Source: Owenia fusiformis
Taxonomy: Eukaryota; Annelida; Polychaeta; Sabellida; Oweniidae
Direction: 5' to 3'
Length of the DNA stretch: 64,000 nt
Assembly: GCA_903813345.2 (NCBI GenBank)
Contig: CAIIXF020000008.1
Span: forward strand, 35,178,867-35,242,866
The notes under the pieces were generated by a model, which worked only from the letters and a program-made list of their open reading frames with translations, was not told the DNA's origin and made no database searches. Numbering within the stretch: the stretch's first letter is position 1; every line of letters starts with the position of its first letter. Positions 49,601 to 58,400 of this stretch are shown here, in pieces. Position numbers and translations under genes: made by a program.

Positions 49601-52209
49601 TAGGTTTAAATCATCTCCAATTCATTGAGTCCTGGGCTTAAATCCTTAATTATGTTACACATTGGACAATTTTGGCAGTACAATCTACAAGTGTACCATA
49701 TTTGCATATCTGAAAGGGTGACCTGGTACAGTTTCATGTTTTCAAGTACACACAGGTTAAAAATTGTATTCTGTTGTTGAAGTTTTAGATAAGACAGGAT
49801 ATCTTAACTAATGTCCATTTTTAACCTTTAACTGAATTTGAAATCATTCATAAAATTATTTTTAATAATTAGAGCTCACAAAAGGCAATATTAAAATGTA
49901 TATAAGTATATAAATATCTAAATAATATTTATAATTATCCTCAGGGGTGAATCTGAAAGCTGAAAGGGGGAAGAGACACACTCACAGTCTGAAAATAATT
50001 TAGCCCCTAAAACCAACAAAAACTGGGCCCTTTTGAAAATTTAAGGCCTAATTTCTTGATACATGTAATTTGGCCTGACATTAAAAAATAAGGTCAAAAA
50101 CACTAATTGGGAGCCTATAATATATTTGGCCAAAATCTTTTTTCTGGGCCTGTGATCCTATATTTAGTACTGGTGACTATATCAACTTTCTGAATTTTTC
50201 TGATTTTATCACTTCTCATTTACTGCTCTTACAATTCTGCATACAAACAGGGACACTGGGACATGAGCTGAATATTGTACATATTTTGTAAATTTATGGC
50301 CATAAAATCTTGATCATTGGAAGGGGTTTCATTAGCAGCAGGCAACAGGTGATTTTCACCAGTTGTAATATCACAAAATCGCCTATTGTTTTGAGGGACT
50401 TTTCAACTTTTCCATGATAAATTTATCATTTCCATTAATTTTGATTGTTATTTTCATTGAAAATGAAACTTGATAGAATGAAAGAACATTGAACATGCTT
50501 AATAGTGCCAAATATGACTTTTAACCCATTACTGACATTTGTTTGGGTCACCTTTTTTGCCTCACATTTTCAGAGGGGTGAAAAAGTAATTTCATCATAT
50601 AATAGGGTCATTCTGACCTTGTACATTGTGATCCTGGTCATGAAAATGATATGTGGAACTAGTTAATCAGACTGAAGGTCAAAACAGAACTCTTTTATCT
50701 TGGTTCAAAAAATATTCAAAATCTAGCATGGTTTTGTCATTTTCTGTTTTGTCATTTCCTGTTACTACCATGGCACCGACAGATAACGGAAGTTGATAGT
50801 TGTGGAATGATGTCCACTAATAACAGTATAGATGTCGCTTGATGATATAAATTTCCAAATGTAAATATATGTCTCACTGATTGGAGGTATCTCTGTATGG
50901 AGTAGGCCTAATTTACTCGAGGCTCTAGCTTACAACTAGATGTAACTTCATTGATTTCGTATGTACTCGTATTTCGTATGTAAAAATTGCTACACGCACC
51001 TAGAAATCATTTTTAATAAATTTCATAAATATTTTTAAGAATATTAATTATATTTAGGATGAAGTGTTGCTTGTTTTGATTTAGATATTTCAAAATTTCT
51101 TTTCGAAGTTTGACATATGGTGAAATTTTCTCGCTGTAGCTAAAAAATGGCTTCCAGTTCCGAATGGAGGAAACTTTGAAATTATTTATTCTCGCTTAAA
51201 GGCAGAATCAGATCTATAGGGGGTGACAAAATTACAAGCAATGTGCATAATTGACCTACCAATCTATTCCTTACAGTATCAAATACAGTATCTCCCAAAA
51301 GATTCACAATATGTTATAATTTGGTGAAGTTATTAATGATTCAAAGTTCAAAAATGGGTGAAAAATGTTTAAATTCTCCCAAATAATAAGAATGGTAACC
51401 ATTCTTATAGAAAAATAATACATTATTGTAAAAATCTTTAGTTTTCCTTGAATAAAGTATGCATTTTTGTGATTTTTAGAAAATAGACATGACAAGGAAT
51501 GACATGAGCCAAAAATATTCTGAAATTGAAACAATTTTTTGTTTAGCCTGCTCGCTATCTCTGATTCTCTCTTTAAGAAATCAAATATAACAATAAATTC
51601 AGACAGAGATGTGTGCTGATGTTTCTCAAATCTATACATACAGTTAGGGACATAAATAAATGACAGGTGGATTTGCTGAAGTGAGGATTTCCCATGTTAA
51701 AAATAAGAGAATTTACAAGAGGCCATAAATCAGTGGATGAGATTATACAAAATGTAAAATATACAAATTTTAAGGGATATGTATCTAGACAATATTGGAA
51801 ATTATGGGCTTTCAGACCACCATAATTAGGAAATGGTGATCGAAAATCGACCTGTCATTTATTTTTGTCCCCAACTGTAGAGGTATATTTCATATTATTA
51901 TGCCGTATTTACTGTGCGTGTGACACAATGATTTACAATATTTACAATACCAAGGCAGATCAATCTTTCTACTCAAAGCCGGAATATAGAGAAGGCTTTG
52001 GACCGAAGTAATGCCTAATGAAATCCTCCCACTAAAGTCTGTTGCTATGAAAACAATATTTTGAAAATAATAAAACTTATCAAATTTACCTTTTCAACTA
52101 TTCCCAGATCCCCTTTCTTCATTACATCTCTAACGATTTGTCCAGCACGGTGAGAAACCGCTACAGATGACGAAATCAACCGTAAAATGAGAGGACAGTT
52201 TGCAGTCAT
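22652..52209 (-). CDS. BPNT1: 3'(2'),5'-bisphosphate nucleotidase 1 (PAP phosphatase)
   Basis: The Mg-dependent, lithium-sensitive enzyme that hydrolyses 3'-phosphoadenosine 5'-phosphate (PAP), the by-product of sulfotransferases, to AMP in the cytosol. Six exons on the minus strand: 52090-52209, 47422-47523, 32321-32437, 25018-25210, 23293-23438, 22652-22912. All have GT..AG borders and compatible phases, giving 312 residues against 308 in human. Family signature residues are all present: GEED (about residues 72-75), [11 protein letters not shown] (about 117-127), WDTCAPEA and GGKL in the last exon; also [21 protein letters not shown] and TTTRSHSN. The start at 52209 matches the human N-terminus in length; an ATG farther upstream at 52272 would add 21 residues without family support. 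Intron 2 (32438-47421) hosts three genes on the other strand. The start is 285 bp from the divergent SCYL1 start. Confidence 0.97.
24245..25013 (+). repeat. 55-bp minisatellite abutting the BPNT1 exon 4 donor
   Basis: About fourteen near-identical units of 55 bp, each with GGGAAAGTTGTGAAAATTGT, ATGGGAGAGATTAGACCATT and GGTTAAATTC plus TAAAA or AAAAA. The array ends 4-5 bases inside the intron from the exon 4 splice donor (exon edge 25018). The high identity points to recent homogenisation. Confidence 0.95.
27170..27850 (+). repeat. AGGTCA-rich degenerate tandem array
   Basis: About six diverged units of roughly 110 bp, each with TTTCAAGGTCA, AATATCTA, ATTTGGCGTTTT-type words and a GTGACCTGAGGTCAAGG block. 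It lies at the centre of the foldback element. Confidence 0.7.
28839..28886 (+). repeat. (TATTG)n microsatellite
   Basis: About nine uninterrupted copies of a pentamer. The same pentamer forms the tail of the SINEs at 11207 and 18691, so it may be an isolated SINE tail that expanded. Confidence 0.9.
31366..31512 (-). repeat. Copy of the 'GTCACCACC' family
   Basis: Reverse-orientation short copy, bounded by ACAAGGCATTAACATGCAAA and GTGGTGGTGACACAAT. Inside it has repeated CCAAC-CACTAACTGCC words and the GTTGGAGACCA motif. It lies in BPNT1 intron 3. Confidence 0.75.
32467..32707. mobile_element. MITE beside the BPNT1 exon 3 acceptor
   Basis: Ends of the type TATAGTATTTTGGCG and (reverse complement of the right end) TACTGTATTTGTC enclose repeated words of the AAATTGGCGAATT / GCCAAATTAA kind. 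Its edge is about 30 bp from exon 3, where the branch point is expected. Confidence 0.6.
33994..37887 (+). CDS. Tau/MAP-like protein with N-terminal microtubule-binding repeats and a long heptad tail
   Basis: Two exons: 33994-34092 (ATG in ACCATGA context, 33 codons, donor GTAAGG) and 34540-37887, both phase 0, giving 1148 residues. The second exon is open right back to its acceptor, which supports the splice. Residues about 72-141 carry tubulin-binding repeats of the tau/MAP2/MAP4 family: [16 protein letters not shown], then [16 protein letters not shown], then a partial SKVGSLDN, with a weak earlier one. About residues 256-720 are roughly 66 heptads of NDLHNDT type. Then come two copies of [15 protein letters not shown], a basic segment, and four D/N-rich repeats with [10 protein letters not shown]. 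In known tau/MAP proteins the repeats are near the C-terminus; here about 1000 residues follow. It probably binds microtubules; the tail's role is unknown. It is nested antisense in BPNT1 intron 2. Poly(A) signal at 38218. Confidence 0.85.
35206..36600 (+). repeat. Coding 21-bp tandem array (about 66 heptads)
   Basis: The 21-bp unit is GATCTTCATAATGATACAAA plus T, with variants. It encodes (D)L(H/Q)ND(T/I)(N/K)D. H and Q units alternate over stretches, and a block around 36090-36240 is copied at about 36460-36560 (both contain the [15 protein letters not shown] motif), so larger segments have also duplicated. The array leaves long open frames in other frames and on the other strand. Confidence 0.95.
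38218..38223 (+). other. Polyadenylation signal of the tau-like gene
   Basis: AATAAA about 330 bp after the TGA of the tau-like gene, followed by a T-rich stretch. It is the first canonical hexamer downstream. Confidence 0.55.
38998..40074 (+). CDS. Carbohydrate sulfotransferase, type II Golgi protein (copy a)
   Basis: A single-exon gene of 358 residues. Residues 7-24 form a hydrophobic signal anchor. The catalytic domain has the 5'-phosphosulfate loop at about 64-75 ([13 protein letters not shown]) and the 3'-phosphate loop at about 185-194 ([10 protein letters not shown]); between them is [13 protein letters not shown]. This fits the CHST1/CHST3-type family, which moves sulfate from PAPS to C6 of sugars on glycans in the Golgi lumen and releases PAP. 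The acceptor sugar cannot be told. It is paralogous to the gene at 43716 over the whole domain. It differs by an insert around 237-265 and by a shorter C-terminus whose stop codon lies inside an interspersed repeat. It is nested antisense in BPNT1 intron 2. An acceptor-like ATCAG just before the ATG may mean a 5' UTR intron. Confidence 0.9.
   Translation: MMLKYRMMLLLMAICMMILVMKNVFLTNDIPTKVSNKTSKIKKKNEFEVMNNVEKHRHIIIFTNRRSGSSFIGKLFSEHPDVFYMFEPLKPLEFMSEKNIMEDIGYNYTNDIIKCKFSSLYNHSIHHPKQPWKMSKIFPGYNNMNDILNTCKEKPIVVGKIIRIHDLEKLIKAVANDVQILLLLRDPRGILNSRIHEKEKYKNMALHKKKLDMKKVCAMDLKNLKFFLRINDAQEKSLSDESRQKIADDKRNLPLHGLKRSTVRVQQHNIRLILYDKFVLDPIKQTSEIYQSLGLQMHENVSQWLMKNSNQKSNLTYGTSRKSEDMARKWKTELSTSDLKMVENIEECLELIQVLTRH
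40060..40150 (-). repeat. 'GTCACCACC'-family fragment overlapping the sulfotransferase stop
   Basis: It starts AACAAGGCATTAACACACCA, followed by several GAACACC-type words, as in the copy at 31366. The TAA of the gene at 38998-40074 is inside the repeat's GGCATTAACA end. Confidence 0.7.
40235..41430 (+). repeat. Interspersed repeat with a CCATTTT-rich tandem array
   Basis: The first 200 bp match 1-175 inverted and contain a (CGTA)n/(CCGT)n run at about 40258-40322. Then follow about five units of 130-150 bp. Each has GCGATTTTGTTCATATTTGA, ATGTGAATACT, GCATGGCACACTGTCTAATG and a GGCGGCCATTTTGAAAAATG-type block. Confidence 0.85.
41928..42130 (+). repeat. 51-bp minisatellite
   Basis: Four copies of a 51-bp unit containing CATTCAACTATTACAATGTG and ACACAAAGCAAGCGTATATT. 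As 51 is a multiple of three the frame stays open, but nothing suggests it is translated. Confidence 0.85.
42650..43520 (+). repeat. Tandem array upstream of sulfotransferase copy b
   Basis: About seven units of 121-128 bp with GAAACTCTCTTTTAAGAAGC, GAAAGGGGTAGATACCTC, GGAACAAATCTACTTCAAAT and ACCTTCATGGTATCCAGAG. Degenerate copies continue to about 43660, some 50 bp from the ATG at 43716, so the array occupies the likely promoter and 5' UTR. Confidence 0.9.
43716..45188 (+). CDS. Carbohydrate sulfotransferase with repeated glycosylated stem (copy b)
   Basis: A single-exon gene of 490 residues. A signal anchor (about 14-31) marks a type II Golgi protein. A stem follows with four copies of a [12 protein letters not shown]-like motif at about residues 78, 108, 131 and 161, each with an N-x-T sequon. 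The catalytic domain has the 5'-phosphosulfate loop at about 194-205 ([12 protein letters not shown]) and the 3'-phosphate loop at about 321-330 ([10 protein letters not shown]), with [13 protein letters not shown] between. It should transfer sulfate from PAPS to a glycan, yielding PAP; acceptor unknown. It is paralogous to copy a, which lacks the repeated stem. CHST1/3-type enzymes are usually around 400-480 residues, so the size is normal. Nested antisense in BPNT1 intron 2. Confidence 0.92.
   Translation: MVDSTKMWLKHSTKVIIFFISFPLMIGYLIYTREFASVTYIKWNNETAKNISEPQRILPYKINNENKNFLTKKENNPKVHFQDGNLTYKVNDEDIKKTNVNEKENHHKVHFQERNLTHKFNSGDFNKYHQKVHFQNGNLTHKYSNEVLNSSFPKEKENYHKAHFQNGNLTHEFNSKVLNTNLPKKNHRIVIMTRRRSGSSFIGELFQRNPDVFYMFEPLKPLDILNSKDTPQVIESLGFKHLRNTMRCNFDKSYVNLLMRFLKQQKTWTMKRIFPECSSYKDIKDKCAKKKNVVSKTIRIDSLEGLANNLGRNFTIILLIRDPRGIFNSRLREKKAYADLSLYEKTTDMKVLCSMNVKDLKFLSTIIEDKSAYIFPDLPSLGLILYEDFALDPMKQAKEMYNHLRMPFHENVRKWILTHTSKPKKYSAMSDSSPKYLYDTTRNSSEIANKWRLELSLKDIKIVESIPECATLIKMIATPNKLSKYWYHSR
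45305..46377 (+). mobile_element. Mariner-like element, degenerate
   Basis: About 36-bp TIRs run from TACGAGGGTTGTCCCAGAAG through TAATGCACTATATGCTC and are nearly perfect at both ends, with TA flanks as for mariner. At about 45798-45970 a frameshifted remnant resembles a mariner transposase N-terminus ([20 protein letters not shown]). The catalytic part is not recognisable. Confidence 0.8.
46982..47404. mobile_element. MITE beside the BPNT1 exon 2 donor
   Basis: The TIRs of about 55 bp start TTAAGGGGAGGCATCAAAAG on the left, with the inverse CTTTTGATGCCTCCCCTTAG on the right. The centre has two G-runs. The right end is 17 bp from the donor at 47421. Confidence 0.85.
48346..48696. mobile_element. 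MITE in BPNT1 intron 1
   Basis: TIRs of about 33 bp: AAGGGCCGGGTCAATATTTC then AATGTCCGTCAAA on the left, and the inverse on the right ending TTGACCCGGCCCCTTA. No coding content. Confidence 0.85.
51639..51880. mobile_element. Mariner-type MITE
   Basis: TIRs of about 30 bp, TACAGTTAGGGACATAAATA on the left and the inverse of TACAGTTGGGGACAAAAATA on the right, with TA at both edges. About 240 bp, non-coding. Confidence 0.8.
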
Positions 52210-52494
52210 TTTTAAAATTTTGATGGATGACCTCCGACTGATTTTCGATAAATTTAAGCAGTTGTCAAACAATCGAAATATAGATTAAACTGAGGTATAA
52301 AAACTATCATATAATTCATTTAGATGCGACCCTTAACACAAATGGATTAATTATTCTTGTTGACATTTTGAAGAGATGATTGAATGTCGTAAATCAATTA
52401 CGCATGCGCAGAAGTTATGCCACTGTCACTTCCTGTAAAAAAGTTGACGTGATTTTATTTTGATTTTTTACAGTATTTCTATGATAATACAATA
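52210..52494. promoter_or_regulatory. Bidirectional promoter BPNT1/SCYL1
   Basis: Only 285 bp separate the two divergent start codons. In it are an NRF1-like ACGCATGCGCAG (52400-52411), an ETS-like CACTTCCTGT (52427-52436) and a CRE-like TTGACGTGA (52444-52452). These are typical of TATA-less housekeeping promoters. No TATA box is seen. Confidence 0.6.
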
Positions 52495-55400
52495 ATGTGG
52501 TCATTCTTCTCACGAGATCCTACGAAGGATTTCCCTTATGACATCGGAGAAATAGTGCCAGGTATTGAAGACAAATCTATATGGAGTTTGCACGAAGGAA
52601 AGAAAAAGGTAAAAAAATCTTCAGAAAATGAGAAATGATCCACAGGAACTTGCAGCACTATGATATGAGATGCTTATCTGCTTCATCAATATATCTATAG
52701 ATGCCAGATCTGAGTCAATATATCTAAATAGACATATTGACTCAGATCTGGTAGGTCTATTGGCATCACATTTACTTGTCAACTAAGAATCTTCAAATTG
52801 AAAGTTGTTTATTGTGACGAAACGTCATAATCCTGTGTTTTCAATAACGCCGTCCTTACATTACATACACGCAAAATATATCACTTGGACCCGGAAATAA
52901 AAAGTGATTGCGTTTTGTGGACGCAGTGCAAGCCATACTCATACAATCAACTTTTGATGAATGATTTGATAAAGATCTTACCTTCAGTCTCTTTATTTCG
53001 TCAGAATCCACTAAATAATTGAAGGAAATTCTATTTCTAAAAGAAATAACATTTTCTTTCGAAGTTTCCTTCCCGGAAGTTGATTTCTGATCGAAATAGT
53101 ACGAGGCATGTGATAGGACAAAAAGTTATCCAATATTCGATTTCCGAGCAGTAATCAGTACGAGTCCTACGATTGGCCGGTAGCTGAAGACCTGATTCAA
53201 ACCATTTTAAATTGGTCAAGTGCGATCACGTGATCATTATTTGAGACTGCACATGCGCAAGAAACTGAACCAAAAAATTAAACCTCGCGCAGATTGCCCC
53301 TAAACTAAACATGCTAAAGCAAAATCAATAGCAAATTGCTTCGAAATTCGCAAGGAAAATGTGTTTTTAATGGGTGAATATAAGTTATACCTCACAAGTG
53401 ATGGTATCTGTATCATTCAATGACATACTAGACTCGCAAGAACGCTGATTTAGACCAATAAATAGCAAAAGCGGCAATACAAAATTTCATCAATTTATTT
53501 CATCCAGTGTAAAAACGTGACTTTGAATTCACGGGAACATTTTTTCAAGGGACGCGTTTTTTTTTAAGGGGAGGCGCATTTTTTGAAAATCATTACGTCC
53601 AAGGGACGCAATCTTGGACAAGCCTACTGAAAACACTGTAATCCAATAGATTAGGCCAGTTGTCGGGTGCATAACCCTACGCTAAAGTCACCCCCTCCCC
53701 CTTAGAAAATCCTTGGACGGGCCTGTACATGATGTTATCTAAAATTTCAAAGATATTCATTCTCATTTCAGGCATCGGGTGATCCAGTATCAATATTTGC
53801 TTTTGATGTGAAAGGAGCAAGCGAATCTCAGGTAAGTTAATGTTACTCATTGTGATCAACCAATCAGATCATGTTTTTTTGCTGATCATTTTTATAGTTA
53901 TCGATTTCATGGGCTTTGAATAGAATTGAATGCCCATGTCGATTTTTATAGTCTAGTAATAAGACTTTAATACTGTCGTATACAATTTCAAAGTATCACG
54001 TAAGTAGCCCAGTTAATTCAATTGGTGTCTGTATTTTTAGCATTTGTATCAATCTTTACATTCTTGTTCTTGCAATCAGCTAGTTACATTTTGCCATGTT
54101 GATCCCTTGTTTAACATAATGTTCCTTTTTCTCATTTTAGGTGCAAGTCGCAAAGGGGGCATTTAAAAGGATTAAAACACTGAGACATCCAAATATCCTA
54201 ACATTTCTAGATGGTATTGAGGTATGGAAAATGATATAATAACAATAATTTATAGAGCTATAAAACAATCAGCCAATTAATGTAAAAAAAGCCATTCGGC
54301 TCCGTAGCTCAACTGGTAGAGCATATGAGATCTAATCGGGAGGTTGTGGGTTCAATTCCGACCGAGATGGAGTGACTTTTTCACATCAGCCCTTAGCGTA
54401 GGATGTGTTCCTATGTTTCAAATAAACAATAATTCATAGAGCGATGAAACAATCAGCCAATTAATGTGAAAAAGCCATTCGGCTCTGTAGCTCAACTGGT
54501 AGAGCATCCGAGATGATCGGAAGGTTGTGGGTTCAATTCCGACCGAGATGGAGTGACTTTTTCACATCAGCCCTTAGCGTAGGATGTGTTCCTATGTTTG
54601 AAATAAACAATAATTCATAGAGCTATGAAACAATCAGCCAATGAACCTGACCCACAACATTATCTTACGCCCAATTATAAATCCATTTTCACCCAGTGCT
54701 GTTAAATACAATAAAACCTGTCTAATCTGAACACCAAGTGTGATCAGCCGAAATTGCATGGAATGACAAGTGTTCATATTTCAAGGTTTTTAACATGGCA
54801 GATTATGTAAATCAAACTGGGAAAAATGAGAGATGATCAGATATAAAGGTTTTACTGTATATTGATTATGAATAGTGAGTACATTATTTTCGCCAGTAAC
54901 AGGCATGTTCTACATAGTCATGATAAATATATTTTATTTTGTAGACTGAAAAAGTGATATATTTTGCAACAGAAGCTGTTGTTCCCTTGGAAACACATCT
55001 CAAGAACAACACGAAAGATGGACGTGTCAATGAGCTTGAAATGTCATGGGGTCTACATCAGATACTGGTTAGTAGACTAAACTATGATAATGGGCTGTAG
55101 GTCTTGTTAAATTCTGGTTAGTAGACTAAGTTGGATTCTAGGCATGAGGTTCATAATTCCATATATAGAATTCTTGTTTATTGATTAAACTGTTTCTGGG
55201 CAAATGTATTAAGTTCAAGAAGTAACAAAATATTAAAAAGTCATTTTACCATGACAAATGGTGACATATTGTTATCATCTCCATATTTTTTTGTGGATTG
55301 TGTTTGGTGGTTGGTGTTTAGCATTGGCATTTAGCGGTTGGTGGTTAGTTTTTGGCAGTCAGGGTTCGGTAGCTGGCATCTGTAACAAATGGCAGGTGTT

Positions 55401-58400
55401 GACATTTTGTATATAATGCCTCTTGTTATGTTTAAAACAGGAACAGTGGGAAAACTTGTAATGCATATCATAGTCTGGTTCTTATTCAGATTGATTTACC
55501 TTATAGAACATAACTGATAAAATTACTTGTGTTAAATATTGATTCATCTGAATTCCAGAAAGGCTTAAGTTTCCTGGTGAATGACGTCAATTTGATACAC
55601 AACAATGTCTGTATGTCATCAGTGTTTGTCGACAGGGCTGGCGAGTGGAAACTGGGGGGAGTGGACTATATGTACCCTGCCCAGGGGTCAGACAGTATCC
55701 CCCCAGTCAAGATTCTCCCTGCCCTAGAGATTTACGACCCCCCAGAGAAAGGTGACCCAGGGAGAGGTGCAAAACGAGGCACTGAAAAATGGTAAGATTG
55801 TTAATCATAGAACACAGTAGATTATCATAATATTAGTCTGTATACAGAATTGTCTTAAAAACCTCTCAGAAACCAGAGAATTTTTTATTATTTTATGCCA
55901 GATTCTGCCATTTTACTCTCAAAATATGGACAGACTATTTGATGATAATGTTAATGTGATGCATGAATATAGACCAATTATACACATTTTAATCCATGAT
56001 TTATGTAAATTGATCAAAATTTGTCAATGAGCCATTTTAGTGAGAAATTCTGTGACCCATAAACACTTAAGGTATTCAGGATGTCAAATTGTTAATTGAT
56101 GGATATCTGAAATTCTTGTTTCCTTTGCATGTGTATAGGTCAGCCGACATGTGGGGTTTAGGATGTCTCATCTGGGAAGTATTTAATGGGAACTTACCGA
56201 GGACCTCTGCACTCAAAACAATTGGCAAGGTATGTTTTATTGTATTAGGGGTCCTGCAATACATTGTCTAAAGATGCTATATGTGTCAAAATATTCAGCG
56301 AGTGATCAATACACCAAACATTTTCAAACTAAAATTTTATATTATATGAATCATAGGATTAGAATCTGCCATACTCTTAGAAAATTGCATGTTTCACTTA
56401 CAAGCTGGATGACATTTAAAATCCCTTATGCCAATTGTGAAAATGGAATCCTAACTGTTACACTGGATTAATGCAATCTTGCTCATTTAAACAAAGTGAA
56501 CTTTTTGTGAGGTTGACTTGAATATGTGAGGCTGACATGAATATGTGAGGTTGACTTGAATATGTGAGGTTGGCTTGAATATGTGAGGTTGACTTGAATA
56601 TGTGAGGTTGGCTTGAATATGTGAGGTTGACTTGAATATGTGAGGTTGACTTGAACATGTGAGGTTGACTTGAATATGTGAGGTTGACTTGAATATGTGA
56701 GGTTGACTTGAATATGTGAAGTTGGCTTGAATATGTGAGGTTGAATTGAATATGTAAGGTTGACTTGAATATGTGAGGTTGACTTGAATATATGAGGTTG
56801 ATTTGAATATGTGAGCTTGACTTGAATATGTGAGCTTGACTTGAATATGTGAGCTTGACTTGAATGTGTTGAATGAGACTTGGTTGTTCTACTTTGACCT
56901 TATTATTCCAGTTGCACCAGTGAGATTTTATATTCCTGTTCAAATGATGAGACTGAACTCTTAATTTCAGATTCCGAAGTCTCTGACTCCACATTATTGC
57001 GAACTGGTAGGCGCTAACCCAAGGTCAAGGCCAAACCCATCCAAGTTTATAGAAAATAATCGCAATCCTGGTGGCTTTATGAACAATAAATTTGTCGACA
57101 CAATGTTCTTCTTAGAAGAGATACAGGTTAGTCTGACACTTTTCATTTATTTATTTATTTTATTCATAAGCTTTGTGTAATTTACTATAAAGGATAGGTA
57201 TCGATATGGAGAACTGAATTCAACAATGTTTTTCTCTTAAACCAATCATTGAAAACATTCTGTAAAAAAACATGATATTTAATGTAATGTTGACTGATTG
57301 ACAACAATTTAATGCGAAAATTATTTAGAAATATTTTATATAACTGTTTTTGTTTAAAAAAAATTGTTTTTTTAGTGCAATTGTTTTTGCTCCTTTCTAC
57401 CAACTCTTGAGAATGAAATAAAATGTCTTTCCGAACCTTGTTGGAACAAAATAGCATATACCCGGTACAACATGTTTTTAGACCTCTTGATATTATAAAG
57501 TTATACAAAGGAATTTTTAGTTGATTTTAAAAAAGTATTAAAACAATTAAAATAAAACAAAATCCCCCAAAATAGATAAAAATCAAGAAAAACCTTTTAT
57601 TTCATTAACAAGATACTTTTTTAAAATCAACCAAAATTTCCTTTGTACGAGTACAATATTGAGAGACCTAAACATGTTGCGTTTATGTCATTTTGTTCCA
57701 ATGAGGTTTGGAAAGATTTTTCATTTCCCTCTGGAAACAAGATACAAAGAACAAAACAAGTGTTTGATGTGTTTTTTAAAACAATATAGATGAAAGTATG
57801 TATATCTATTTCAAATTATATTGTTACCATTCAAAAGATGGCCATTAAATTGACAATTTGTAAGATTTTCAGAGATTTTTTATGACTGGTTTAAGAGAAA
57901 CGTGTGTTCAAAAAGTTCGCCATATCGATACCCATTCTTTATCATCTGATATCTAAAGTATCTGATATAATATGATGAGTAATATCTATGATTTCTTTTC
58001 CGTTTGCTGGTATACAACATACTGTACATTTCATTGAAGAGGTTCATTTGGGTAGGTTATCTAATTCACAAAACTGTATACACTCGGGTTGGGAGCCTGC
58101 ATGTGCTCGAGTGGAATAAAAGTTCTGAAAATGGCAACTGTAGGGAGCCAAAACATCAATAATGTAAGATAAGTTTTTTGGGTAGTGTAGGAACATTTAA
58201 ATAGTTTCGTGAACATACTGTATATGTATGCAATATTGCCCACAGCAACCTAAGATGCACTCAAAAAGTCTTAATTTTTGGCTCACACAGTCCGTTGGTC
58301 CGTCCATCCGTCTGTTGGTCCGTCCGTCCGTCAACATTGGCCGCACAAATTAAAACTGCTATTCGGATTGAGTCATATCCACATTCATTTTATGCATATC

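Noticed and set aside
54298-54372. tRNA gene
   Set aside because: A and B boxes are good, but the acceptor stem does not pair properly and the same sequence with tail is duplicated, as in a tRNA-derived SINE.
56458-56994. 178-codon minus-strand open frame with [19 protein letters not shown] repeats
   Set aside because: It is the antisense of a 19-bp intronic minisatellite and overlaps SCYL1 exon 7.
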